Shown here in pieces: positions 44,363 through 56,010 of a stretch of DNA of 64,000 bases. Below the pieces are notes generated by a model. The model made no database searches and had not been told where the DNA came from. It saw only the letters and a list, made by a program, of their open reading frames with translations. The DNA lies in NCBI RefSeq assembly GCF_014356525.2, contig NC_052507.1:58130053-58194052 (forward strand), in the 5' to 3' direction. Made by a program: the position numbers and the translations under genes. The DNA is from Nilaparvata lugens. Its lineage: Eukaryota > Arthropoda > Insecta > Hemiptera > Delphacidae. Every line of letters begins with the position of its first letter. Positions within the stretch are counted from its first letter, which is position 1.

Positions 44363-45789
44363 ATGAGATCACCGGTCAGGGCGCCATATGGATTAATTCC
44401 GGAATTTGAGGAAGTGGGAGAAGAGAAGGAGCAATCATCATCTTCAGGACAGGTCCAGGAGTCCCCTACAATGGAACAACCAGCAGAGCAATCTACATCA
44501 AAGGTAATCAGCAATGAATTTTCAAAGGATTATGAACTTTTAAAGCAGTTAAACTGTCGGTCCCGGCTGAAGTATGACAGTCGTAAGGCCCATTGACGGC
44601 TTAAATTATATATTCAGGCGGTGGAACATTCCCGAAAGGGAACTCCCCACCAACAAAAGCCATACGAATTTATTTTTATTTATTTTTAAAGCAGATAAAG
44701 CACAAACTTAATCTATGGGCGGAAGCGGAATATGAAAAAAGAAAAGTTCTGAGAGCTGATTTCGACAGATTTATTTCAATAACTAATAAATTGTCGGAAA
44801 CAATCGTCAAATTAGAAACAAGGTCAGTAACAATTTTACAGCTAGCGGCAGGGCTCGGAAACACCAATAAGGGTATTCAAGAGTCCCTTAAAAATATAAA
44901 TAAGGCGGTAGACAATATAAAACAAAGTGAAAGTAGTGAAAGTAGGCCTACATTAAGCTATGCTGATATAGTGCAGTTGCCAGGAAAATCGAAGGAAAAT
45001 AAAGTTGCAGGGAACAATGTTAGGAAACTACAACCACAGGAGCATATAGTTATGTTGCAGCCAGTCAAACCAGTCCTGAACGAAGTGGAAAACAGTAGAA
45101 TTATTAAAAATGTATTGCGGGAGAATATCAAAAACAAAGACGATATTAGAGTTAAAAAGACCGTGAATGTAAGAGGAGGTGGCCTCATGATTTTTCTGAA
45201 TTCGGAAGAGGACAAGAAGAAAATAAGGCGTTGAAGACTGGAAATATGAAAAATTTGAAAATAGTTGAACCACAGAATAGGAAGCCACGTTTAATAATTC
45301 ATGATGACCCTAGTGATTTAAGCAAAGAGGAACTAGCCGAGAGTATTTTCAACAAAAACTTTGCTAGCTCTGAACTAGGAAAAGACGCATTTTTAAACGG
45401 ATGTAAGCCTCTCTACAAGGTTGGACCAAAGAACAAGGAAGTAGTTCATTGGATCATTGAATGTGAGCCCGAGATAAGAAGAATTCTAATAAATAGGAAA
45501 CGAGTCTTTGTCGACATGACTTCTTGCAGGTTAAATGACTTTATTTCGGTTCAATGGTGCTTCAAGTGCCAGTGCTTTGGTCACGTTTCAAAGTATTGCA
45601 AAAAAGAAAGTGAAGTCTGCGGTCACTGTGCTGAAGATCATAGCACTAAAGATTGTCCAAATACCGCCAAGGAAGCAATATGTAGCAATTGTAAGAAGAA
45701 CAAAAAGCCATCAAATCATAAAGTTCACGATCCACAATGTCCTAGCCACCAGAAATCATTGCAGCAATTGAAAAGACTAATTATGGGAT
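44363..45789 (+). pseudogene. Gag-like LINE ORF1 with CCHC zinc knuckles
   Basis: ORF1-type RNA-binding protein of I/R1-like LINEs. The N-terminus is Glu/Ser-rich (44363). It is cut by a 135 bp insertion (44549-44683), then continues with a helical region (IKHKLNLWAEAEYEKRKVL, ISITNKLSETIVKLE). A one-base shift near 45230 moves to the next frame, where the basic domain leads to three knuckles: CFKCQCFGHVSKYC (45558 onward), CGHCAEDHSTKDC and CSNCKKNKKPSNHKVHDPQC, then CPSHQKSLQQLKR. The class differs from the PHD-type ORF1s elsewhere in this window. Confidence 0.78.
44549..44683 (+). mobile_element. 135 bp SINE-like insertion with 11 bp target duplication
   Basis: TTTTAAAGCAG occurs at 44538-44548 and 44684-44694. 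The inserted sequence has GTCGGTCCCGGCTGAAGTAT at the start, GGGAACTCCCCACCAACAAA near the end and an ATTTATTTTTATTTAT tail. This looks like a short LINE 3' end or SINE copied into the gag frame. The gag reading frame resumes after it. Confidence 0.75.
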
Positions 45790-46283
45790 TGTTTAAAAAT
45801 AGATATTGTTCTCAAAAAATAATGAATCAGGCTGGAAATATTGTGTTGGATATTAATGAAATTTTAGGTAATTTGAATGATACAAATAGAGTTCAACAAA
45901 GATCAAAAAGTAGGACATCACTCGTATTTAATTTTGGAGGTTACACTGACCTGAATATTTCCTTCGCCAGCGTAAAAAACGAAAAAGTAAATATTTCCAA
46001 GGGCATTATTGCTACCGTAGTAAATAGGAAATGTATGAGCATTGATTACTTCAATAGTTCAACTACTATATTTTCACAAACAAAGCAAATTGATGCGTCA
46101 GTCAAATTCGACGAGTCATTAAAAATACTCAATTTGTTTTCATTGACAGATGATAGTAACTTGCTTTCCAATCTAAACATATTACTATCTATGATCGATG
46201 AATGGGCTTCAGATAAACAAGCTCTGACAGTTGGAATTGATTTTTTGGAACCATTGCTGATGATGTACGGTATCTTGTATTGA
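45790..46283 (+). other. Open continuation of the gag frame, unidentified (about 165 codons)
   Basis: The frame that encodes the zinc knuckles stays open for about 165 further codons after CPSHQKSLQQLKR, to a stop at 46281-46283. It contains RTSLVFNFGGYTDLNISFAS and DESLKILNLFSLTDDSNLLS. I do not recognise it as LINE sequence. Next to the helicase it could be an upstream part of a viral replicase. Near 46250 a different frame (starting IADDVRYLVLISQVLSWQQN) continues open for about 30 codons, suggesting one more shift. Confidence 0.4.
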
Positions 46284-46556
46284 TCTCTCAAGTACTGTCT
46301 TGGCAACAAAACATATTAAATATGTGTTTTACTACAAGGGTATAAATAATCTTACACTTTAAAATATTCCAGAAGAGAAAAACAATGAGAAAGCATGTCC
46401 AACGGGATACTTACCTGAAAAACAACCCAAACATGAAATCTTCTGAGTCAACATGATCAGATAAATTCTATTATTTACTATTAAATTCTGACTAACATTA
46501 CAAGAAAACAATTATTGAGCTCTTATTCGTAACTAATAGATATAAAGTGTAAAGAT

Positions 46557-47590
46557 ATGAATATTTATGATAATAATCCAAGGTTTCTATGGCCAACTGG
46601 AAAAAGTTATAGAATGGGCTTCTGCTTGGATAATGAAGGAACCTACGTGGAATTCAACGAGAGTAATAAAAGATTCTTAACAAAAGAAAAATACATTCTT
46701 GTTAGTAGAGATACACAACTCATGTTAAACGGTGAGCTGTATCAGAAAATATCATCAGTTGACATTTCTGCTTCAAGTCTTCCCAATATTACGTGGATAG
46801 ATGGTGTGCCAGGGTGTGGAAAGACGTTTGAAATACTGAACCAGCATAAACCAGGAATAGATTTAGTTCTAAATCAAACAAGAGCAGGAATCAAAGACAT
46901 CAGAGAGGCTGTCATTCATAAGTACGGTAAGGATTACTGTAGAAAGATAATCAGATTAGATTACAGAACAGTTTCATCTTTCATTATAAATGGAGTGGGC
47001 AAGAAATATCATTGTGTCTTTATAGATGAGGCTGTACTGATGCATGCTGGCTACATTGGTTTCATTGCAAAATTATCAGGATGCTCCGGAGTTTTCCTAC
47101 TTGGTGATTCTAAACAGATTCCGTACATTGAAAGGAGGGACTGAAAGTTAGACGGTCTCATCCTTCAGTTTTTTGTGAGCCCACACGGAAAGTGACATTG
47201 ACTAGAATGTCACGATCGATGTATGCTGCGCACTATCCAAATTCTATGGTTAAATTGAAACAACTAGTGGAAATCTTCACTCAATTAGAAAGACTATCTT
47301 CAACGGCGGTCTTCCACAGCTTGATCCAGAAACACTCGTATTAACATACACGCAGAATGAGAAAAAATTATTCAAGAGTTACTAGGTGACAGGATTGATA
47401 AAACAATAAAAATTCACACGATACACGAAGCACAAGGTCTTACTTATAGAAATGTTATGCTGGTGAGGACAAATTCAAAGGATCTAGAGATCTATAACAG
47501 TGAGTCATGTGATTGTAGCACTCAGTAGGCACACTCATAGTTTCAACTAACAGCAGCAGAGAATGATCTCATCATTGCTTATAAATAACA
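46557..47590 (+). pseudogene. Endogenous viral element: SF1 helicase of a positive-strand RNA virus (virga/nege-like)
   Basis: The open piece 46557-47144 has Walker A GVPGCGKT (46803-46826), a YRTVSSF segment, Walker B CVFIDEA (47014-47034) and motif III LLGDSKQIPYI (about 47099). These are the motifs of alphavirus-superfamily replicase helicases. After the stop at 47142-47144 the region is shifted and stopped several times, but motif V TIHEAQGLTY (47418 onward), LVRTNSKDLEIYNSES and motif VI VALSRHT (47515-47535) remain readable in two other frames. No methyltransferase or RNA polymerase domain of a virus is visible. It is non-functional as it stands. The source was most likely an insect-infecting virga-like virus. 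Confidence 0.82.
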
Positions 47591-47675
47591 CATTAAGCTT
47601 TGATGATAAATATATAATGAGATGGCAGAGGAAAATAGAGGAGAACAAGCATGTAGGGGTGCGTCTGAATAAGCA

Positions 47676-50600
47676 TAATGATGAGTAATAATAACGTGCT
47701 GGATGTGGCAAACGAACTGGATTTCGTGGATGAGATAGAGGACAGTGTGATGGAGGATAAACAACAACTCCACGCTGCTCTTCAACACTCTAATATAACT
47801 GTATTTTCTCTCAATATCAGAAGTATTAGGAAGAACTTCAATGACCTGATGATTCAGCTACAGGATATGTCCTATGATTTCGATATAATAATACTAACAG
47901 AATGCTGGATCAAAAGAGATTATACACAGAAGCAACTGAAGGACTACAATATTTTCCACTCTTTGAATAATCGTACTCAAAATGATGGAGTAATTGTATA
48001 TGCAAAAGAAAATCTCAACGTACAATCGGTAGAACTAAATATTAGACAGGCCAACGTTCTTCATCTACAACTTCAAACATCAAAGGAGAGATATAATATA
48101 TTAGCAGTGTACAGATCACCTTCCTACGCCAGCATATCAGAGTTTTTAGAGGACTTTGAAACAGTGCTTGGTAGACTGAGAGGTCAACTTATTATTTGCG
48201 CAGGAGACTTCAACATTAATACGCTACAGCCGCATCACCATTATCAACTTGATGACTATTACGACTTATATTGAGTGAACACGGTTTGAAGAACTGCATT
48301 AAAAAGGCTACCAGGGTAACAGCGGGAATGTCTTCTTGTTTGGATCATATGTTGACCAACTGTAAAAGTAAAATCCATCCAATCGTATATCACTCGAGTA
48401 TCACAGACCACTTCATTACAATTCTTGTACAGGAAGAACATCAGTTAGACAGAACAAATGGGGATGAACAGAGCTCAACTAACTGTCAACTCTCAACTAA
48501 CTGTAAATCTGTCAACTTGAACGGCTTGAGGAAAGGACTGCAAGTGGAACAATGGACGGAGGTTTTTGAGTCAAATAACACAGACTCAGCTTACGAAAAG
48601 TTCCTAGAAATTCTACAAAAACATATTGAGAGCAATCAATACACATCATTACAGACAAAAGAAGAGGATCAAGAGCATAAAACCATGGATAACACGAGGA
48701 CTTATCTCAGCTATAAGAACAAGGGATTCTCTAAATAGAAGAAGAAAGCTGGACCCAGAGAACGGAGAACTCGCTAACTACTACCGAAGATAGAGAAATA
48801 CACTGACATCACTCATCCAAACTACAAAAGAAAATTATTTCAAGATGCAACTGAATGAAGCGAACAATGATGTAAGGAAGACATGGAAAATGATTCAAAT
48901 CAGAAAAAGGATATACAACTGAATGCTTTGAAAATTAATGGTGACATAGTCACACTGAAAGATAATCCTAGAGAACTATTGAGTCATGTAAATAATTTCT
49001 TTGTTAATATTGGAGAGAGTATGGCTAACAAAATATCTGAGAGTCTGAATAAAAATATTAACCAAATTATAGCAGATAATGTACCAGAATTGCATGTATC
49101 AAATAATATGTTTCTTTTCCCCATAGATGAATAGGAAATAATAATCACAATTGATTCTTTACACAGCAATAGTGCACCAGGTCTAGATGGATTAGATAAC
49201 AGGACCTTGAAAGGAATAAAAGATTTAATTTCTAAACCTTTAACTCATATTTTCAATCTGAGCTTGTTATATGGTACTTTTCCAAGAGCAATGAAGCAAA
49301 TCTGTGTCAGACCTACACATAAAGCAGGCGATAAACTAATTATTAGTAATTATAGACCTATTTCACTGATTAGCAATGTATCAAAAATTTTAGAAAAACT
49401 AGTTAAATCAAGATTAATAAGCTTTTTAGAAATTAATAATATTCTTTCTCCTAACCAATTTGGCTTCCGCAAAGGTATAAGTACAGGATTAGCTGTACTA
49501 GAATTATCAAAATTTGTAACTAGCAATTTAGAGGAAAAGAATAAATGTCTAGCAGTATTTTTAGATTTAGCAAAGGCCTTCGACTCTGTTTCCCATGACT
49601 TATTAATAAAAAAGCTTGAGGCAATAGGTATAAGAGGAGTGCCACTTGAATGGTTCAGATCCTACCTCAGCAATCAACAGCAAAAAACAAAGGTTGAAAA
49701 CCATATGAGTGCAGAGGGTTCCATGAAGTTTGGAATACCTCAAGGAACAGTTTTAGGACCAATTTTTTATTCGATCTTTGCAAATGAGTTGTGCTCCATT
49801 CAAATTCGAGGTAGAGTTATAGCCTTTGCTGACGATCCAACACTCCTTTTTCAAGGAAAAAACTGGAGAGAAGTGTTCCAAACAGCAGAGATAGAACTAA
49901 CAAAAATCACTAGTTGGTTAAGAAATAATTTATTGTCATTAAATTCAGAAAAAACAAATTTTTTAGCTTTTTCTTTAACAAATAGCACAAAACCACACAT
50001 GACAACAATGAAGCTTCATAATTGTGATAGAAATAGTAACAATAATTGTAATTGCCCACTAATAGAACACTCTGACAATATAAAGTATTTAGGAATAATA
50101 GTAGATGATTCATTGAAATGGAACAAGCACATAACATATACAACTGCCAAAATAAGGAAACTTATACAAATTCTATCAATTAAGGCGTATCATAGACAAA
50201 GAAATGTTAAAAACTGTATACTTTACATTAGTTGAATCTCTTTTAAGGTACGGTCTGTTAGTTTGGGTTGCAGCTAACTTCAGTTTTATAGATCCATTAT
50301 TTAAAACTCAAAAACGCATTTTGAAAATAATGGGAAACAGGAAAATCCGGTTTCCAACTGTAGAATTATTTATAGAAAATAGAGTACTCAGCGTTAGGCA
50401 ATTGTATATATTGTTGTTATTAGGGTACCTATATGAAAAAACATCAAAATAGGAACCATATCATAAATCATAGCCATAATACTAGAATAAGAGAACGTTA
50501 CAACCAAGAAGTACCAAGGATGAATACAGCATTTGGGCAAAGATCACTAGGATATTTAGGGCCTACAATATCTAATAGAATACCATTAGAAATCAAAGGA

Positions 50601-50960
50601 GAGGAAAATTTCAATAGCTTCAAAAGAAAAATTAGACATTGGTTATTCAGTATTGGGATACAAAGTAGTGAGGAACTAATAGTAAGTAGGATTTAGATTT
50701 GAGTAGTATTCTTTTTAAATAAGGTAATTTATAGGTAGAAAATAGTACCTCGGTTTAGTATCTTTTGTACTAGGTTAATAGATATAGTTTAAGATTTTTT
50801 TGGAATTTTTGTATTATCTGTTGTAGCATAAATTAGTATTAATTTGATGATAGCCTCGACACATATATTATATAGTGAGGTATCATTTTCTAAACCCTGA
50901 ATATTGTTATATTAAAAAATATGTAATATAATGTAATGTATGTATGAATTTATGAATAAA
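47676..50960 (+). mobile_element. LINE ORF2 region (EN-RT), decayed, plus strand
   Basis: Endonuclease 47676-48274 (FSLNIRSIRKNFNDL, LTECWIKRD, DGVIVYAKE, CAGDFNINTL), then 48271-48738 with SSCLDHMLTN and SSITDHFITI. The linker is broken around 48740-48880. 48883-49134 leads into RT. 49207-50235 has NYRPISLISNVSKILEKL, FLDLAKAFDSVSH, GIPQGTVLGPIF and AFADDPTLLF (the residue after the catalytic Asp pair is Pro). The tail is at 50204-50452 and 50433-50696. At least five breaks. Related to the LINE at 26045-30385 rather than to I-type elements. Confidence 0.85.
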
Positions 50961-50984
50961 CTCCTCTGGATGTGTCGTCCAGAG

Positions 50985-51410
50985 AAAAATTGAGAGAAAA
51001 ATTGTTGAGAGAAAAATTGTAAGGCGTATCATGGGACCAGTCAGGACAGAATATGGGTGGCGTATCAGAAATAATGAAGAGATTGCCAATTTCATGGGAC
51101 CAGAAGATATTGTACGAGTTATAAAGGCGCAACGGTTGAGATGGTTGGGGCATGTCCAGAGAATGGAGCACTGCAGACTACCGCATAAGTTGTTAAAAAG
51201 TAAAATGATTGGTACGCGTAGAAGAGGAAGACCCAGGAGGAGATGGCTGGAGGATGTGAGTGCCGATTTGCGTGTTTTGGGCATCAGAGGATGGGAGAAT
51301 GTGGCGGAGAGGAGAGACGATTGGAGGCGAATTGTGCAGGAGGCCAAGGTCCACATCGGACTGTAGCGCCAATGAAAGTAAAGTAAGTAAGGATGTGTCG
51401 TCCAACATCC
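50985..51410 (+). pseudogene. RTE-type C-terminal fragment flanked by direct repeats
   Basis: The 111-codon frame 51031-51366 includes VIKAQRLRWLGHVQRMEHCR, GTRRRGRPRRRWLEDV and WRRIVQEAK, the C-terminal region of RTE-like RTs. GGATGTGTCGTCCAGAGAAA lies before it (50964-50983) and GGATGTGTCGTCCAACATCC..AGAGAAA after it (51392-51416). AGAGAAAAATTG is repeated three times just upstream. Confidence 0.72.
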
Positions 51411-51416
51411 AGAGAA

Positions 51417-51485
51417 ATTATTATTATTATTATTATTATCATTATTATTATTATCATTATTATTATTATTATCATTATTATTATT
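51417..51485. repeat. (ATT)n microsatellite
   Basis: About 70 bp of ATT with occasional ATC units, directly after the RTE fragment. Confidence 0.9.
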
Positions 51486-51595
51486 GAAAATATTAATTTG
51501 CCCTCATGCAAAGCCTATGGTAATGATTGGAATAGTACAGTATTCTTTCCTGCTCAAATCAAACCTGTACTGTAGGCTACAGAAGAGCCACGACA

Positions 51596-51835
51596 TGTCA
51601 ATTGGAAAATTTTCTCATTTCAATTGATATCTTCTCATTTACATTTTACGATTTCTCAAATACAATTCACTACTCTCAATTACATGTGATGACTTCCCAA
51701 ATACAATTGACTATTCTCATTCACATCTGACATTCTCTCAATTACAAGTGACTATTCTCAAGTACAATTGATACTTTCTCAAATACAATTGATACTTTCT
51801 CAAATTAACTTGATACTTCCTCAAATAAAATTTGA
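51596..51835. repeat. Minisatellite of 20-21 bp units
   Basis: About eleven degenerate copies of CTCAAATACAATTGATACTTT in a row. The last full copies are identical and the left copies have diverged. Confidence 0.8.
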
Positions 51836-51839
51836 AAAG

Positions 51840-52045
51840 TTGTAGTTTGTAGTTGAAAGCAGAGAAAGGTCGTGAAAAATCACTGAGTTATTAGTTGCAT
51901 GCAATTTATAATCCACTGGAAAATACTATGCTCCGTTGAGCGTTATGAATTGCATGCAATGAATAATCCACTTGTCAGCTGATTAATTATCAATATATGT
52001 GACTAGCGGGGGCACCCGTGCTTCGCTAAGGGAATTAAAATATAA
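51840..52045. repeat. Dispersed repeat ending ACTAGCGGGGGCACCCGTGC
   Basis: GTTGAAAGCAGAGAAAGGTCG, TTAGTTGCATGCAATTTATAAT and TTGCATGCAATGAATAATCC match, in inverse, the region 1680-1930. The block closes with GACTAGCGGGGGCACCCGTG CTTCGCTAAGGG, a motif that looks like the end of a mobile element. Confidence 0.55.
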
Positions 52046-52049
52046 GATT

Positions 52050-54620
52050 AATTTTCCAAAATATTTATAATCCAAATTCAATCAAAATAGTTTATAATCC
52101 ATCCATCACACAAACAAAGATATCTATAGCCTATTCCCAGAAATAGCTCTGATTGAACAATGAAAAAGTTCAATGTAATAAGAAGGGACTTGTTTACTAT
52201 TCATTTTATAAGTTTATACATTAATTTCATATGATCAGCTGAATGTCCTCGTCCTACCGTCCCTTCTATATGAATCGCCCCTTACAGGTAGCCTACTTCT
52301 CAGTAACCATAGTTAGTAACAAAACTTGTTACATTGTGAAATGGGGCCCTACTAGTCATTTCATTAAAGAATCAAACACCATAAATGTTCACAAGTTCAA
52401 ATGTGGACGGCAGGTAGTGTAAAATAATTCAAGCATCCATTAAGTGGCGTAATACAGATATAATAATAATACCATAATATACTCAATAAATAATTGTAAA
52501 TTCATAATTTAATATGCTAATTACAAGAGGCGGCTCATTTACCTTAGAGTCATTGTTTCACAAGCATGAAATATTCTTGTAATAAGTTCTTACACTATTA
52601 TCTCGAGAGAATATTATTCAATTAATTAATATTACTGTAATTTCCTCAAAAATGTTTCAAATTAACAAGTAACTTGAATTATACCGTACACATCTTATCA
52701 AAATTGATGGATATCGAACACCATATGTGAATAAACGGAGCTTTAATTGCAATTTTCCCCAAAGTATGGATGGATATTGTAAACCATGTAAAAGAACGGA
52801 ATTTTCAACATCATATTCATGGCACGAAACGAGAGACTTAAAAAACAATAAATTGAAAGTAACTGAAAAAAAAATCGCAGACAAGATTTTTCAATATTTG
52901 ATGTCCTCAGATTGGACATTGCGCTCAATATTTTGTAACTCAACCCTATTTTCAAATTCACAATATATTTTTCGTATGTAAACCGTGTTGTGTTTATTCT
53001 CATATCAAACTACTATAATATTTCAACTGTTCTAATACTCTGTTACAGAATGTAGTATCTGTTCCATTTTTAAATTATTACTATAGAAGTACTGTTTTGA
53101 TTTGAATAAATTATTATTATACAAGCTTTACTAACTGATCTTCACCTTCCAGTCTTATGTTTTGTTAAGACTTTATTATGAGTTCAAAATGTAATTATAT
53201 TTAGTATACTGTTGAGTGTTTTTTGAATGTGATAATTGAGTTTCTTATCTAAAATATTTAAAAGTGAATCTCAATATAGAACTATCTTTTTGCAAATATT
53301 TCTGTAATAGCCGGTCTTGAGCTGTTCTTGAAGGTAAAACTAGTTTGTTTTTTTAATTTTCTATAATAGAATGTTTATAGTTTATGTAGTCTGTTGAGAT
53401 TTGATGTATTTATTTTTACACTTATTCTTTCTTAAATGTATTTTTTAAAGGTAGGCTAGTGTATAATACAAATACAGTAAAGCTAAAGTTTATCTAATAA
53501 GCTCAATTTTTTATGTTGCATGATTCAATTAAGCCTATTTAAATTGTGCGAGCAATTAAATTTTGTAGAAATTGGGCAGCAAGGATTATAATTTACAACT
53601 GAAGCTTTCAGTTAGGTAACTATTGAAATCACGTAACCTATAGAGATTTGGTGAAAGACTCCAATGTTGGCCATAAAATGTATCATTTATTCAGAAGACA
53701 AAATATTTCAATAGAGTAGTAAAAGTAAAGAATAGAAATAATGTGATTTTTTATAATAATATACAAAAACCATTTAAAGTAAATGAAAGGTTAGTCAAAT
53801 TTGTAGGTTAGGATTGGAGTGCAAGGATGCTAATCTATTTAAAACTTTTATTCATTTATTGGATAGAGCAAACAATACAATAGTTGGTGGAGAAAAAACA
53901 GGCTATTGCCTAAAACTTCTTCAATTTCCTAATTCTCTCTTGAATTGTCCAAATATTATGTTGGTTAGGTATGTCCATTTTAATTTATACACTAAATCAT
54001 TAATCTGAATATACAAATCAGAATAAAACAAACAATTGATATGATATTCAAGTCAAGTCAACTCCATACAACAAATATTTTTACACGAGTAGGTAACTTG
54101 AGCATAAAGAGTAACATAAACTAAATTCTACTTAGAACTGTGCTTTAGTAAACTAGGCCTATATCCTGCTCAATTATAAACTTCCTATTGCTTGAAATTT
54201 CTAAAAAAAGTGCCCTATATGGGTGTCTGTCAATAAATCTTCATGATTTAAATAGGTAGTTCTTTTTCAGATGAATATCTTTTCAAATGGCAATAAAATA
54301 CGGTACACCTTTTTCCAAATGTATGAATCTACAGTAATCAATTGATCGCTTGGAAAGATCATTAAAATATCATCTGGTTTGTTCATACTAATTTAAAATT
54401 CACGTCACTTCTAGAAAAGCTCATACACTGCAACCTGTGGGAGTAAAATAATAATATAGGCTACATCGACTTTTGTGATAAACATTGATCAGTACGGTAC
54501 TGTATGGATTTAAAACCTACACAACCCATACCAAACCTAACTAACTTAATTGTCAGAAGCCCATAAATATAGTGCACTACACCAAAATTGTTGTTTATTA
54601 TATTACTCATACTATATTAT
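52050..54620. other. 2.5 kb AT-rich spacer
   Basis: No coding sequence that I trust. At 52310-52350, TTAGTAACAAAACTTGTTACA with ATGGGGCCC is inverted relative to 42332-42370 and is probably a MITE end. Confidence 0.5.
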
Positions 54621-55710
54621 GTCATAAACTATCTTATTACGGGTTGAATCAATTGGCTGTTGACCCTATTTATTCCTATCTCACAAATAGAGTACCATAC
54701 AGTATGTTTTAAAAAAATGGCGAGTATTATAGAGGTGGAATAGTCAAATACGGTGTGCCACAAGGTTTCATTCTTGGTCCACTGTTATTCATTGTTTATA
54801 TTAATGATTTGCCTAATATTATTGATTCTTGTAATGACGATAGTGCTTCGTATTTGTTTGCAGATGACTTAGGTTTGAAAGTGGCTAATAAGAATAAGGA
54901 TCATTTGTATTCTAACACATTGAATAATACCTCTAAAATTGAAGATTGGTGTGCAGCAAACAATCTGAGCATTAATTCCACAAAAACAGAGGATATAACT
55001 TTGAGCTTTGACAGAAAAATTAATGACATAAACTCAATTAAGCCTAAGTTTCTTGGCGTGAGAATTGATACTAACCTGACTTGGAAATGTCATATAGGCT
55101 AACTAATTTATAAAAAAATCAACAAGGGCATCTTCCTTTTACGTAGATTATGTAATATTGTAGATATGTCTGTTTTAATGAGTGTTTAGTTTGCCCTTAT
55201 TCATAGCCTTTTGCTATATGGAATCCAGCTGTGGGGAAATGGCTCAACTACAGACATCTTGTTTAAATGTCAAAAGAAAGCAGTGAGAATAAATTGCCAC
55301 AAGGCTCCTCGTAGTCCATGCAAATCATTATTTATTGAACTCGGACTATTAACTCTGCCATCTTTGTATGTATTGTCATGCTTGATTTCAGTGAAGAAAA
55401 CTGAAAATCAATATGATGTTAACTCTAGTATACACCAACATAACACTAGAAATAGGAATAATATAAGAGTCGAGTATTGCCAGTTTACAAGTTCCCAAAA
55501 AAACTGGCAATACATGTCAATAAAACTTTATAACTCTTTGCCTGAAAATATCAAAAGAATGAGCTTTAATAGTTACTGTAAATATTTAAAAAAGTATTGG
55601 TCAATGAAAGTTGAATATTTCTTTGTAATAGATTTTTAAACTGATGTTTCTGTGTTATTAATGACGTTGTTGTAACATTTTAATGTTGTGTGACAATAAA
55701 TGATTTGATT
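54621..55710 (+). mobile_element. 5'-truncated LINE, RT core to 3' end
   Basis: It starts inside RT (YSYLTNR, then GIVKYGVPQG), then 54755-55102 with QGFILGPLLFIVYINDLP and YLFADDLGLK, then a stop. 55211-55639 has LLYGIQLWGNGS, a LGLLTLPSLYVLSC segment and KLYNSLPENIK. The 3'UTR ends in AATAAATGATTTGATTTTG. This is a different subfamily from 26045-30385. Confidence 0.82.
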
Positions 55711-55915
55711 TTGATATTATTTAACGCATAGCCTAAGTTAAATTGTGTACGGTATATAAAATCATTTTATTTCAATTTACTTCCCAAAGTGCTATTCCCA
55801 ACAACTTTTTTCCTCTGCGCGGCTAGAGCCATCGCTAAGGGATTACGCCTTTAGTGAACAATTGTAGAAACCAACTGATTAACAACTTCTAAACTTGAAT
55901 TATTCTTCTTTATAG

Positions 55916-56010
55916 AATGAAGTGCAAGAATATTCCGGCTGAGTTCCATCGTGAAAGAGTTGGCGTTGCATCTAGTGCAGATGCTCGATTCACCCATAAC
56001 AAGATCGAAG
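55916..56010 (+). CDS. Possible host exon (32 codons), unassigned
   Basis: A pyrimidine-rich ATTATTCTTCTTTATAG acceptor precedes an open stretch reading KCKNIPAEFHRERVGVASSA DARF and so on, and GTAAAG follows. The composition is less AT-rich than the surroundings and includes an ATG at 55917-55919. I do not recognise the protein and find no partner exon. Confidence 0.25.

Noticed and set aside
51260..51575. ORFs with poly-Ile or poly-Tyr
   Set aside because: Translation of the ATT microsatellite.
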